Below, in pieces: positions 35,184 through 42,995 of a DNA stretch of 64,000 bases (position 1 is the stretch's first letter; each line of letters begins with the position of its first letter). The notes below the pieces were generated by a model that saw nothing but the letters and a program-made list of their open reading frames with translations, was not told the origin of the DNA and ran no database searches. Position numbers and translations under genes: made by a program. The stretch is from Mesorhizobium sp. B4-1-3 (GTDB taxonomy: Bacteria; Pseudomonadota; Alphaproteobacteria; Rhizobiales; Rhizobiaceae): positions 124,001 through 188,000 of the forward strand of contig NZ_VFTG01000008.1 of the NCBI RefSeq assembly GCF_006439355.1, read 5' to 3'.

Positions 35184-35552
35184 ATGACCATCACCTGCTT
35201 CATCCGCTACGAGATCGACCCGTTCGGCAAGGCGGCCTTCGAGCAATATGCGCGCGCCTGGGGCCAGGCCATTCCGCGCTGCGGCGCCGACCTGATCGGC
35301 TACTATGGGCCGCATGAAGGCTCGGCCACCACGGCTTACGCCGCCTACAACATCGAAAGCCTCGCGGCCTACGAGGCCTATCGCGCGCGGCTTGCCGAAG
35401 ACGCGGTCGGCAAGGCAAATTACGAATTCGCCAGGCGCGAGAAATTCATCCTGAAGGAAGATCGCGTCTTCCTGAAGCTGGTGTCAGGGCCGCATGGCCC
35501 GAGGCAGGTCTTTCGCACCGACGTAATGATCAAGGAAGGGATCGAGGCATGA
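35184..35552 (+). CDS. NIPSNAP-family dimeric alpha/beta-barrel protein
   Basis: A 122-residue protein of the NIPSNAP type: MTITCFIRYEIDPFGKAAFEQYARAW, IPRCGADLIGYYGPHEGS and TTAYAAYNIESLAAYEAYR are typical of a ferredoxin-like dimeric barrel. GAGGAG precedes ATG 35184. Function unknown; proteins of this fold act as small monooxygenases or isomerases, or simply bind ligand. It overlaps the next gene by ATGA and faces an ArsR-family regulator, so the three form a regulated unit. Confidence 0.85.
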   Translation: MTITCFIRYEIDPFGKAAFEQYARAWGQAIPRCGADLIGYYGPHEGSATTAYAAYNIESLAAYEAYRARLAEDAVGKANYEFARREKFILKEDRVFLKLVSGPHGPRQVFRTDVMIKEGIEA

Positions 35553-35893
35553 TCGCTGTCATCTTCGAGGTCGAGCCGGCGGAAGGGAAGCGAGATGCCT
35601 ATCTCGGCATCGCCGCCGACCTTAAGCCGCTGCTCGAGAGCATCGACGGCTTCATCTCGGTCGAGCGCTTCCAGAGCCTGACCGATCCGAAGCGCGTGCT
35701 GTCGCTGTCCTTCTGGCGCGACGAGGAAGCGGTGGAGGCCTGGCGCAACACCGGGGAGCACCGGCAGGCCCAGAAGGCCGGTCGCGGCGGAATCTTTGCC
35801 GGCTACCGTCTGCGCATCGCCCACGTGGTGCGCGACTACGGCATGGACGAAAGGGCAGAGGCGCCGGCGGATAGCAGGGTCTTGAATGGGTGA
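35549..35893 (+). CDS. Antibiotic-biosynthesis-monooxygenase (ABM) domain protein
   Basis: A 114-residue ABM-fold protein: MIAVIFEVEPAEGKRDAYLG, SIDGFISVERFQSLTDPKRVLSLSFWRDEEAVEAWR, and HRQAQKAGRGGIFAGYRLRIAHVVRDYG. The fold is shared with heme-degrading and quinone-forming monooxygenases; no heme ligand is obvious. It is coupled to the NIPSNAP gene by an ATGA overlap. Substrate unknown. Confidence 0.87.
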   Translation: MIAVIFEVEPAEGKRDAYLGIAADLKPLLESIDGFISVERFQSLTDPKRVLSLSFWRDEEAVEAWRNTGEHRQAQKAGRGGIFAGYRLRIAHVVRDYGMDERAEAPADSRVLNG

Positions 35894-35934
35894 AGCGCGC
35901 CTTCCCCTTCTCCCGCAAGGGAGGAGGAGAAGAG

Positions 35935-36918
35935 CTATGCGTTCCCGATCAGCACGCCCGCGCCGAACACCAGCGCGCCGCCCAGCACCACCTGGAAGGC
36001 GGCGCGCCAGAATGGGGTCTGCATGTAGCGGTTCTGGATGAAGGCGATCGCCCAGAGCTCGAAGAACACCACGACCGCCGCAACGATCGTTGCCGTCCAG
36101 AAATAGGGAATGAGATAGGGCAGCGCGTGGCCGAGGCCGCCAAGGGTCGTCATGATGCCGACGGTGAGGCCGCGCTTGATCGGCGAACCGCGCCCCGAGA
36201 GCTTGCCGTCGTCGGAGGCGACTTCGGTGAAGCCCATCGAAATGCCGGCGCCGATCGAGGCGGCGAGGCCGACGAGGAAAGTCTGGAATGTCGCATGCGT
36301 CGCGAAGGCGGCGGCGAAGATCGGCGCCAGTGTCGACACCGAGCCATCCATCAATCCGGCCAGCCCGGGCTGCACATAGGTGAGGATGAACTGGCGCTGC
36401 TCGGCACTCGCCTCCTCAACCTTGACCGTGCCCGGCACATGCTCCTGCTCCAGCTCATGCGCGGAGCTCTCATGGCCCTGCTCGGCCACGGCGAGGTCGT
36501 CGAGCAGCTTTCGCGTCGAGGCGTCGGTGGTGCGCTTGGCCGCCTCGACATAGAAGCGATAAGCCTGCCGCTCCATTTCCTCGGCCTGCCGGCGCACATG
36601 CTCGATGCCGAGCGGCTTCACCAGCCAGTCGGGCTTGCGCTCGAAATAGCCTTTGACGTGTTCGCGCCGGATCAGCGGGATGCGTTCGCCGAAGCGCTTG
36701 CGATAAAGCTCGATCAGCGAATCACGGTGGCCGTCTTCCTCCTCGGCCATCGCCTCGAACACCTTCGCCGATTGCGGAAAGTCCTGCGCCAGACCATCGG
36801 CATAGGCGCGGTAGATGCGCCCGTCATCCTCCTCGGAGGAGATCGCCAGCGCCAGGATCTCCTGCTCCGACAGCGAATCGAAGGAACGGCGGCCGAAGCC
36901 GAAAACACGGGAAAGCAT
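35935..36918 (-). CDS. mbfA: MbfA, membrane-bound ferritin with VIT1-like exporter domain
   Basis: A 327-residue inner-membrane iron exporter. The N-terminal erythrin/rubrerythrin-like ferroxidase domain (about 10-165) carries E-x-x-H sites (EAMAEEEDGH, AEQGHESSAHE). The C-terminal VIT1-like part (about 180-327) has several helices: FVGLAASIGAGISMGFTEVA, GHALPYLIPYFWTATIVAAVVVF, LGGALVFGAGVLIG. In Bradyrhizobium and Agrobacterium MbfA exports iron, aids peroxide and acid resistance, and is repressed by Irr at low iron. A perfect iron-control palindrome lies 16 bases before the ATG. Confidence 0.94.
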   Translation of the reverse strand: MLSRVFGFGRRSFDSLSEQEILALAISSEEDDGRIYRAYADGLAQDFPQSAKVFEAMAEEEDGHRDSLIELYRKRFGERIPLIRREHVKGYFERKPDWLVKPLGIEHVRRQAEEMERQAYRFYVEAAKRTTDASTRKLLDDLAVAEQGHESSAHELEQEHVPGTVKVEEASAEQRQFILTYVQPGLAGLMDGSVSTLAPIFAAAFATHATFQTFLVGLAASIGAGISMGFTEVASDDGKLSGRGSPIKRGLTVGIMTTLGGLGHALPYLIPYFWTATIVAAVVVFFELWAIAFIQNRYMQTPFWRAAFQVVLGGALVFGAGVLIGNA

Positions 36919-36933
36919 GATGAAACCACTCTT

Positions 36934-36952
36934 GTTTAGAATGATTCTAAAC
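36934..36952. promoter_or_regulatory. Iron-control element (Irr-type ICE box) of mbfA
   Basis: A perfect 19-base palindrome GTTTAGAAT-G-ATTCTAAAC, containing TTTAGAA-N3-TTCTAAA, the form of the rhizobial Irr operator. It lies 16-34 bases upstream of the mbfA start codon, fitting repression by Irr. It is also 130 bases upstream of the divergent small gene. Confidence 0.85.
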
Positions 36953-37083
36953 TAGGATCTTGCCTGCCGGGCGTCAATCGCCGGTCCGTCGACGCACTCG
37001 CGAGCGCGCTTCGGCCCGCCCTTCATTATTGCCGAATGTTCGCCTATATGGATGGCAGCAGCCGAAATGAAGGAACCAACCGA

Positions 37084-37407
37084 ATGACGGACAAGAAGCC
37101 GCCGCATGCATTCGATGCGAAGCCCGTTCTCGACCTCATCGCCAGCATCGAGGCCGACCTGCAGCGCCTCAAGGGCCTGGTCGAGCAGCAGATCGAGAAA
37201 TTCGATCCCGCCAATCCGCACAACAAGACGCCCGACGGCAAGCTCACCGAGGAAGGCGTCGAGTGCTGCTACCGCATGTTCGACGAGGGCAAGTCTCGCT
37301 ACACCGTCGCCCAGCAGATGAAGATCTCCTTCGCCGCCGCCACCCACCGCTTTAACAATTGGCGCAAGCTGGGCGGCAGCAAACGGACCAAGACGCTCTT
37401 GGGATGA
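37084..37407 (+). CDS. Hypothetical protein, 107 residues, with coiled-coil and helix-turn-helix-like parts
   Basis: It starts MTDKKPPHAFDAKP; AAGGAA precedes ATG 37084. Residues about 12-40 form a heptad-like helix (VLDLIASIEADLQRLKGLVEQQIEKF). Residues about 55-100 (GVECCYRMFDEGKSRYTVAQQMKISFAAATHRFNNWRKLGG) look like a resolvase or sigma-type helix-turn-helix. It could be a small DNA-binding protein; no family name is recalled. Its divergent neighbour mbfA is iron-regulated. Confidence 0.65.
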   Translation: MTDKKPPHAFDAKPVLDLIASIEADLQRLKGLVEQQIEKFDPANPHNKTPDGKLTEEGVECCYRMFDEGKSRYTVAQQMKISFAAATHRFNNWRKLGGSKRTKTLLG

Positions 37408-37509
37408 AGGGGTTCGCGTGGTGAGGTGTCGATCGGGCACTCGCGCAAGATGTTGAATTGCCCAAGGCGGGTAAAAGCGACAGCAGGCTCTGCTGATTCC
37501 CTGGTGCAA

Positions 37510-37543
37510 CCAATCCCCGGTGTTTGCGCCGATTTCACGGAAA
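37510..37543. repeat. Dispersed repeat (family D), copy 2
   Basis: Matches 25233-25266 at about 29 of 34 bases. It lies in the 168-base gap between the hypothetical gene and the convergent GFA gene, in which nothing else is seen. Confidence 0.5.
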
Positions 37544-37575
37544 TGACTGGCAACCGCCCAGCCCGGCATTCAGCC

Positions 37576-37980
37576 TTATTGCTCTTCCGTCGTCGTCATG
37601 CCCTCGAATTCCGGAAGCCAGCGCAGGGCCGACCGGTGCCATTTCTGGTGCCTCGGGACCAGGTCCTGACGCTGCCGGGCGGTCCCCACCCTGATGCCAT
37701 AGACCTTCGGGCCGTCGCCGACCGACGTCGCGTAAAGATGCGAGCCGCAGTCGGCGCAGAAAGCCTGGGCGCGCCTGGCGCCGCTTGCCACGACCTTGAT
37801 GTAGGTTTTCGGCGCGCCCTTGGTGATCCTGTAGTCGCTTTCCGGCGCCGGAACGGTGACGCGAAAGGCCGTGCCGGTCAGCTGCTGGCAGTCCGTGCAG
37901 TGGCAGATCGAGGTCTTCTCGGGATCGACCTCCGCCTCATAGGTGATCGCGCCGCAATGGCATCCGCCGTCGATCTTCAT
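37576..37980 (-). CDS. GFA-family (CENP-V/Gfa) zinc protein
   Basis: A 134-residue single-domain protein of the glutathione-dependent formaldehyde-activating family. Zinc sites are visible: Cys7 and Cys9 (GGCHCGAI), Cys26, Cys28 and Cys31 (CHCTDC), Cys75 and Cys78 (FCADCGSHLY). The C-terminal RVGTARQRQDLVPRHQKWHRSA is usual. Function in formaldehyde metabolism is not assured for this family. It follows the CDF transporter gene by 33 bases on the same strand. Confidence 0.9.
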   Translation of the reverse strand: MKIDGGCHCGAITYEAEVDPEKTSICHCTDCQQLTGTAFRVTVPAPESDYRITKGAPKTYIKVVASGARRAQAFCADCGSHLYATSVGDGPKVYGIRVGTARQRQDLVPRHQKWHRSALRWLPEFEGMTTTEEQ

Positions 37981-38013
37981 CGCCTAGCTCCTTACAAAGT
38001 TCGGTGCTTCAAC

Positions 38014-38973
38014 CTAGCTCTCGTCCGAGGCCTCGGCCATGGCCTTGCGCCGCTGCTCCCATGTGCCAGTGGCTTGCGGCTTGACGAACAGCCTCGATAT
38101 TTGCGGCATTTCCTTCTTGAGCCTCGCTTCCAGGCGCTCGACGCAGGCTTCGATCTCGGGCGCGGTGAGGTCATCCTCGAATTCGATGCTCAAGCCCGCG
38201 ACGATCTCCTCGGGGCCGATATGGACGCTCAATATGCCGTTCGCCCGCTGCACCGCTGGATCATCCTCGGCGATCTCCAACACCTGGCGCTGCACGTCCG
38301 GGGCGGCGGGCTCGCCCAGGAGCAGCCCCTTGCTCTCGCGCGCCAGGAAAATCGCGGTGGCGCCAAGGATGATTGAAATGCCGATCGAGCCGACGCCGTC
38401 AAGCTCGGGAATTTCGAGCAGTTCGGCGGACAGGATACCCGCGAAGGCGACGATGAGACCGAGCAGCGCGGCGCTGTCCTCGAACAGCACCGTGTAGACG
38501 CTGGGGTCCTTGCTGCGGCGCACCGCCTGGAACCAACCCTGCCGGCCCTTCTGTTGCCGAAACTCTTTCAGCGCCACCAGCCATGAGCTGCCCTCGAAAA
38601 GGAAGGAGAGGCCGAGCACGATGTAGTTGACCTTGACGCTGACGACCGGTTCGGGCGCCATGATGTGGATGACGCCCTCGTAGAAGGACACGCCTGCGCC
38701 GAGCGCGAACACCAGAAGCGCGACGATGAAGCTCCAGAAATAGAGCTCGCGCCCGTGGCCGAGCGGATGCGTGCGGTCGGGCGGCCGCGCCGCGCGGTGC
38801 ATGCCGTAGAGGAGCAGCGCGCCGTTGCCGGTGTCGACCAGCGAATGCACGCCTTCCGACAGCATGGCGGACGAACCGGTGAAGGCTGCCGCCGCGAATT
38901 TGGTGAGCGCGATCGCCAAATTGCCGGCAAGCGCGGCGTAGATCACCCGTCTCGATCCGCTATGTCCTGCCAT
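38014..38973 (-). CDS. Cation diffusion facilitator (ZnT9/SLC30A9-like) transporter
   Basis: A 319-residue inner-membrane metal/proton antiporter with six predicted helices. Helix 2 holds the metal-site H-x-x-x-D in GVHSLVDTGN (His43, Asp47). The equivalent helix-5 site reads FEDSAALLG, without the usual H-x-x-x-D; this is typical of the SLC30A9-like subgroup, so metal specificity may differ from zinc. A cytoplasmic ferredoxin-like domain follows (about 215-300). It is 33 bases upstream of the GFA gene, suggesting an operon. Confidence 0.88.
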   Translation of the reverse strand: MAGHSGSRRVIYAALAGNLAIALTKFAAAAFTGSSAMLSEGVHSLVDTGNGALLLYGMHRAARPPDRTHPLGHGRELYFWSFIVALLVFALGAGVSFYEGVIHIMAPEPVVSVKVNYIVLGLSFLFEGSSWLVALKEFRQQKGRQGWFQAVRRSKDPSVYTVLFEDSAALLGLIVAFAGILSAELLEIPELDGVGSIGISIILGATAIFLARESKGLLLGEPAAPDVQRQVLEIAEDDPAVQRANGILSVHIGPEEIVAGLSIEFEDDLTAPEIEACVERLEARLKKEMPQISRLFVKPQATGTWEQRRKAMAEASDES

Positions 38974-39184
38974 CGGTCTCCGACCTGCCCGCGCCTCGAG
39001 CTTAACGGCCCGACCGGCGAAGCTCTACAGACAATGCGCCAGCCGGTGCGAGGTTTCGAGCCGGCGTGGTGCCCGGAAAATCGGTTGACAGCCGGCCGGC
39101 CGGCTTCGCAAAGCAGCACAGCCTCTTGCAGTCCGGCATTTCTCTTGTTTCACTTGGACCGCCCACAAACCGGAGGAGCGAATC

Positions 39185-39310
39185 ATGGCAAAAGGTGCGA
39201 TGAAGGCGGGCAAGGAACCCCGCAAGCCGAAGAAGGATGCCAAGAAGCCCGCCGCAGCCCCGGCCCCGAAGGCGCCGCCGGTCAAGGCATTGCGCATCAA
39301 GGAAAAGTAA
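39185..39310 (+). CDS. Small Lys/Pro/Ala-rich basic protein, 41 residues
   Basis: GGAGGAG lies six bases before ATG 39185, and a strong terminator follows 40 bases after the TAA, so this very short gene has full transcription-unit features. The peptide is highly basic and repetitive (KKDAKKPAAAPAPKAPP), resembling the C-terminal tails of histone-like or Ku proteins. A nucleic-acid-binding role is possible but is inferred from composition only. No family recognised. Confidence 0.6.
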   Translation: MAKGAMKAGKEPRKPKKDAKKPAAAPAPKAPPVKALRIKEK

Positions 39311-39349
39311 ACGGCCGGATTCCGCCGAACGGCTCGATGCAGGCTTGAA

Positions 39350-39382
39350 CCGGCAGCATGGCCGTGCTGCCGGTGTTTTGTT
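39350..39382 (+). terminator. Rho-independent terminator of the small basic gene
   Basis: A perfect nine-base-pair stem CCGGCAGCA / TGCTGCCGG (39350-39358 with 39365-39373), loop TGGCCG, followed by TGTTTTGTTG. It separates the small gene from the riboswitch-controlled sugE. Confidence 0.82.
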
Positions 39383-39409
39383 GATCGCAAAACAAGAGCA
39401 CTTTATATC
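39381..39409 (+). promoter_or_regulatory. Candidate housekeeping promoter of the sugE leader
   Basis: TTGATC (39381-39386), 17-base spacer, TATATC (39404-39409). It would start RNA near 39415, at the foot of the first riboswitch stem. Confidence 0.5.
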
Positions 39410-39413
39410 CAAG

Positions 39414-39462
39414 AGGCGAGGACGACCTCGCTTCTCCGAGAAACCGGCAGGGACGACCCGCC
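39414..39462 (+). promoter_or_regulatory. Guanidine-II (mini-ykkC) riboswitch
   Basis: Two small hairpins, each closed by an ACGA tetraloop: GCGAGG-ACGA-CCTCGC (39416-39431) and GGCAGGG-ACGA-CCCGCC with one bulged A (39446-39462), 14 bases apart. Paired hairpins with ACGR loops are the signature of the guanidine-II class, which senses guanidinium through loop-loop contact and frees the ribosome-binding site. The next gene, 43 bases on, is the guanidinium exporter sugE, the class's usual target. GGAG at 39494 is the likely controlled site. Confidence 0.85.
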
Positions 39463-39505
39463 ACACCAGGCATCCCAACCGATGCTGGAATGACGGAGCG
39501 CTTCG

Positions 39506-39820
39506 ATGTCCTGGATATTTCTTTTCGTTGCCGGCCTTTTCGAGATCGGCTGGGCGATCGGCCTCAAATATACCGACGGCTTCTCCAAACCGCTGCCGAC
39601 CCTTCTTACCATTGCCTCGATGATCGTCAGCCTCAGCCTGCTCGGCCTGGCGCTGAAGACGCTGCCCGTCGGCACGGCCTATGCGGTGTGGACGGGCATC
39701 GGCACCGTCGGCACGGCGCTGCTCGGCATCTGGCTGCTCGGCGAACCGGCGACGGCTGTGCGGCTCGCCTGCATCGGCCTGATCGTTTCCGGCATCGTCG
39801 GGCTCAAACTGGTGGCCTGA
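39506..39820 (+). CDS. sugE: Guanidinium exporter Gdx (SugE), small multidrug resistance family
   Basis: A 104-residue four-helix inner-membrane antiporter of the SMR family, Gdx subtype, which exports guanidinium in exchange for protons. The key glutamate Glu13 is in [16 protein letters not shown], the Gdx-type sequence; [19 protein letters not shown] and LLGEPAT are also typical. A guanidine-II riboswitch precedes it. No companion subunit is seen, consistent with a homodimer. Confidence 0.95.
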   Translation: MSWIFLFVAGLFEIGWAIGLKYTDGFSKPLPTLLTIASMIVSLSLLGLALKTLPVGTAYAVWTGIGTVGTALLGIWLLGEPATAVRLACIGLIVSGIVGLKLVA

Positions 39821-39891
39821 GCATTTCCGGCACAAACGCGTTCAGGGCCGCTTTCGGCGACCCTGACTTTATTGTTCCGACGAGCCCGGAC

Positions 39892-40320
39892 TTAGCGGGC
39901 GGAGAAGCCCGGAGGCGCCCTGCCGACCCGCGCCTTGCGGGCGGCGTAGCGTGCGTCACGCTTGGCCTTGCGCGCCGCTTCCTCGGCAAGCTCGATCGCG
40001 ATGCGCTCGGCTTCCTCGGCCTCGCGGCGCCTGGCCTCTTCGGCTGCCGCTGCTTCCGCGGCAAGACGCGCCGCTTCGGCAATCGCCTCGCGCTCGGCCT
40101 TCTCGGCCGCTTCACGCGCCAGCTTTTCCTGCTTCAGTCTTGCCTTTTCGGCCTCGCGGATGGCGCGGGCCTCTAGGATAGCCTTGCGTTCGGCCTGGCG
40201 GGCCAGAACGGCCGGATCATCCGCCGCCGGCTTTGCCTTGAAGCGCTCGAGCAGCGCCTTCTTTGCCTCGTTCGCGGCGTTGCGCCGCTCGAAAATGTCT
40301 TTTTCCCTGTAGATAGCCAA
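39892..40320 (-). CDS. DUF6481-family charged coiled-coil protein
   Basis: A 142-residue protein that is almost one long charged helix: Glu, Lys, Ala and Arg dominate from about residue 40 to 130 (AAEKAEREAIAEAARLAAEAAAAEEARRREAE). The N-terminus MAIYREKDIFERRNAANEAKKALLERFKAKP is the conserved part and fits DUF6481. Function unknown; a stress or envelope role is often guessed. It is convergent with sugE and 232 bases from the next gene. Confidence 0.72.
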   Translation of the reverse strand: MAIYREKDIFERRNAANEAKKALLERFKAKPAADDPAVLARQAERKAILEARAIREAEKARLKQEKLAREAAEKAEREAIAEAARLAAEAAAAEEARRREAEEAERIAIELAEEAARKAKRDARYAARKARVGRAPPGFSAR

Positions 40321-40552
40321 GTGTACTTCCCTGCAGTCTATTCGCGAGGCTTACATACGCGCGAAAGCGGCGAGTTCAAGCGCCAATTCGGTATGCCAGC
40401 CATGAAAAATCCGGGCTTGTTGCCGCAGGGATACGGCGCGGCGATGCATGATGCACTGTTCACAGACCGCGCCTCTGGCGGGCGGAAAGGCGGATCGTTA
40501 CCTCTAGCGCCGACACGCAACATCCACATGAACGCCCTTAGGACGCAACCAG

Positions 40553-41629
40553 ATGGAACTCGGTCTCTACACTTTCGCCGACGTCAGCCCGGAGCCGGGT
40601 CCCGGCGCCATCGGCCCGCATGAGCGGCTGCGCAACCTCATCGAGGAAATCGAGCTGGCCGACCAGGTCGGTCTCGACGTGTTCGGGCTCGGTGAGCATC
40701 ACCGCCCCGACTATGCCGCCTCCGCCCCGGTCGTGGCGCTTGCCGCCGCGGCCGAGCGCACGAAGAAGATCCGCCTTACCAGCGCGGTCACGGTGCTCTC
40801 TTCCGACGATCCGGTGCGCGTCTTCCAGCAATTCGCGACGCTCGACCTTCTGTCCGACGGGCGCGCCGAGATCATGGCCGGGCGCGGCTCCTTCATCGAA
40901 TCTTTCCCGCTGTTCGGCTACAACCTCGAAGACTATGACGAGCTTTTCGCCGAGAAGCTCGACCTGTTGCTCGCCATCCGCGACCAGGTGAAGGTGACGT
41001 GGCAGGGCAAGCTGCGCGCGCCGATCAATGGCCGCGGCGTCTACCCGCGTCCGTTCCAGGAAAGGCTGCCGATCTGGATCGCCATCGGCGGCACGCCGCA
41101 ATCGGCCGCCCGCGCCGGCGTGCTCGGGCTGCCGCTGGCTTTGGCCATTATCGGCGGCGAGCCGGCCCGTTTCGCGCCGCTGTTCGAGATCTACCGCGAG
41201 GCCGCGCGGCGCGCCGGCACCGATACGGCAACGCTTGCCACCAGCATCAACGTGCACGGCTTCATCGCCGAGACGACCGAGCAGGCGGCCGACGATTTCT
41301 ACGGACCGCAGGCCGAGGTGATGAACCGCATCGGCCGCGAGCGCGGCTGGGGCCCGACCTCGCGCGCCCATTTCGATCAGGCGCGTGGCCCGAACGGCGC
41401 GCTCTTCGTCGGCAATCCCGAACAAGTGGCGGAAAAGATCGTCGCCCAGCACAAGATCTTCAACAACGACCGCTTCCTCTTGCAAATGGCGATCGGCACG
41501 ATGCCGCACGCCAAGATCATGAAGGCGATCGAGCTCTACGGCACCAGGGTGGCGCCGCTCGTGCGCAAGGAGACGGCGAAGGCGGCGGCCGCCGCGCCGG
41601 CACCAATGTCGGGAGTGACTGGCGCCTGA
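40553..41629 (+). CDS. LLM-class (luciferase-like) flavin-dependent oxidoreductase
   Basis: A 358-residue F420/FMN-type luciferase-like monooxygenase: [73 protein letters not shown], and [24 protein letters not shown], all of group 2 type. The substrate is unknown. The C-terminal 20 residues are Ala/Pro-rich. A separate gene of the same superfamily is at 43836-44834, so two luciferase-like enzymes lie about 2 kb apart. Confidence 0.9.
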   Translation: MELGLYTFADVSPEPGPGAIGPHERLRNLIEEIELADQVGLDVFGLGEHHRPDYAASAPVVALAAAAERTKKIRLTSAVTVLSSDDPVRVFQQFATLDLLSDGRAEIMAGRGSFIESFPLFGYNLEDYDELFAEKLDLLLAIRDQVKVTWQGKLRAPINGRGVYPRPFQERLPIWIAIGGTPQSAARAGVLGLPLALAIIGGEPARFAPLFEIYREAARRAGTDTATLATSINVHGFIAETTEQAADDFYGPQAEVMNRIGRERGWGPTSRAHFDQARGPNGALFVGNPEQVAEKIVAQHKIFNNDRFLLQMAIGTMPHAKIMKAIELYGTRVAPLVRKETAKAAAAAPAPMSGVTGA

Positions 41630-41668
41630 GCGGCTGCAGCCGAAGGGCGTCCATGATCGCCGGCTAAC

Positions 41669-41693
41669 GGAACCTTGGCCCGGCGGACACGTT
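41669..41693 (+). promoter_or_regulatory. General-stress (EcfG/RpoE2-type) promoter before the AI-2E gene
   Basis: GGAAC (41669-41673), 16 bases, CGTT (41690-41693): an exact consensus match ending 42 bases before ATG 41736. Confidence 0.72.
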
Positions 41694-41735
41694 TTCCCGG
41701 CGATTGCACCGGTTTCGGTGCTCCTGAGGGAACCG

Positions 41736-42908
41736 ATGAAAGCCGAGCCGATCGCTTCGGACGCGAGCGCTGCCGAAAGCCATGACGCGCGCGTAGCTGC
41801 GCGAGCCGACATGCGCCTGATGCGGTCGCTGCTGATCGGGATTTTCATTCTGTTAACGGCGGCGGCGCTGTATTTCGCCCGCGCCTTCTTCATGCCGGTG
41901 ATACTTGCCTTCCTGCTGGCGTTGACGCTGACGCCGATCGTGCGCTTCCTGCGCAAGCGCGGCATTCCGGAAGTGGTCTCGGCGACACTGCTGGTGCTTT
42001 TTTCCACCGTCGTTTTCGCCAGCGCCGGCTACCTGCTCAGCGGCCCGGTCATTGACCTCATCAACAACTCCTATTCGATCGGCCAGCAGCTGACGGAGCG
42101 GCTGGCGCCGTTCAAGCGGCCGCTGGAACGAATGATGGATCTCGCACATCAGTTGGAGGCGCTGACGGAGACATCTCAGGAGCCCGGCCTTCAGCGGGTC
42201 GCGGTGGCGCCTTCCGGCATCCTGTCCACGGCGGCCAGCAACATCCTCGAGGCCGGCACCGCGATCACCATCGTCTTCGTGCTGTCGCTGTTCCTGCTCG
42301 CGTCCGGCACGCTGTTCTACGAGAAGATCGTCCAGTCCTTCGCCAGCATGACGCAGAAGAAGCGGGCGCTGCGCGTCGTCTATGACGTTGAGCGCGAGAT
42401 TTCGCACTATCTGCTCACTGTCTCCATCATCAACGTCAGTCTCGGCACGGTGATCGGGCTGGGTCTGTGGGGGCTCGGCATGCCCAACCCACTGGTCTGG
42501 GGGGCAATGGCGGCATTGCTCAATTTCCTTCCCTATGTCGGGGCGCTGATGACCGTGCTGATCGTCGCCGTCATCGCGCTGATCAGCTTCGACACGATCG
42601 CCTATGCGCTGCTGGCGCCTGCCTTCGTGGTGCTGTGCGACATCATCGAAGGCCAGTTCGTGACGCCGATGGTGGTCGGGCGGCGGCTTGAGATCAACGC
42701 CGTGGCGATCTTCATCGCCATCGCCTTCTGGTCATGGCTGTGGGGTTTTGTCGGCGCGCTGATGGCGGTGCCGCTGCTGGTCGTCATCAAGGTTTTTTGC
42801 GATCATTTCGAAAGCCTGAGCCCGTTCGGCAATTTCCTGGCCGCGCAGCACACGGCTGTCGTCGATGAAGAGCCGGCTGGTAACAACAACCACAATAAAG
42901 CCGCCTGA
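41736..42908 (+). CDS. AI-2E family (PerM/TqsA-like) transporter
   Basis: A 390-residue inner-membrane protein with about eight helices: LLIGIFILLTAAALYFARAF and PVILAFLLALTLTPIVRFL at the N-terminus, and the family core FLPYVGALMTVLIVAVIAL then EGQFVTPMVVGRRLEINAVAIF. Members transport the autoinducer AI-2 or act as cation/proton antiporters, so the function is not fixed by sequence. I prefer ATG 41736 (with GAGGGA before it); GTG 41718 is the alternative. A general-stress promoter lies just upstream. Confidence 0.9.
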   Translation: MKAEPIASDASAAESHDARVAARADMRLMRSLLIGIFILLTAAALYFARAFFMPVILAFLLALTLTPIVRFLRKRGIPEVVSATLLVLFSTVVFASAGYLLSGPVIDLINNSYSIGQQLTERLAPFKRPLERMMDLAHQLEALTETSQEPGLQRVAVAPSGILSTAASNILEAGTAITIVFVLSLFLLASGTLFYEKIVQSFASMTQKKRALRVVYDVEREISHYLLTVSIINVSLGTVIGLGLWGLGMPNPLVWGAMAALLNFLPYVGALMTVLIVAVIALISFDTIAYALLAPAFVVLCDIIEGQFVTPMVVGRRLEINAVAIFIAIAFWSWLWGFVGALMAVPLLVVIKVFCDHFESLSPFGNFLAAQHTAVVDEEPAGNNNHNKAA

Positions 42909-42995
42909 GGCTGGCCCAATCCAAACTCCGGCCATTGTTGCGACACCGGTGACCAGTGCCTATATCGGATCGGTCAAGCCGGAACCCGTTCCTGA

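Noticed and set aside
42981..42992. GGAAC-CC-GTTCC dyad just before nat as an operator
   Set aside because: It overlaps the translation start region, has no partner -10, and is only 12 bases; chance is likely.
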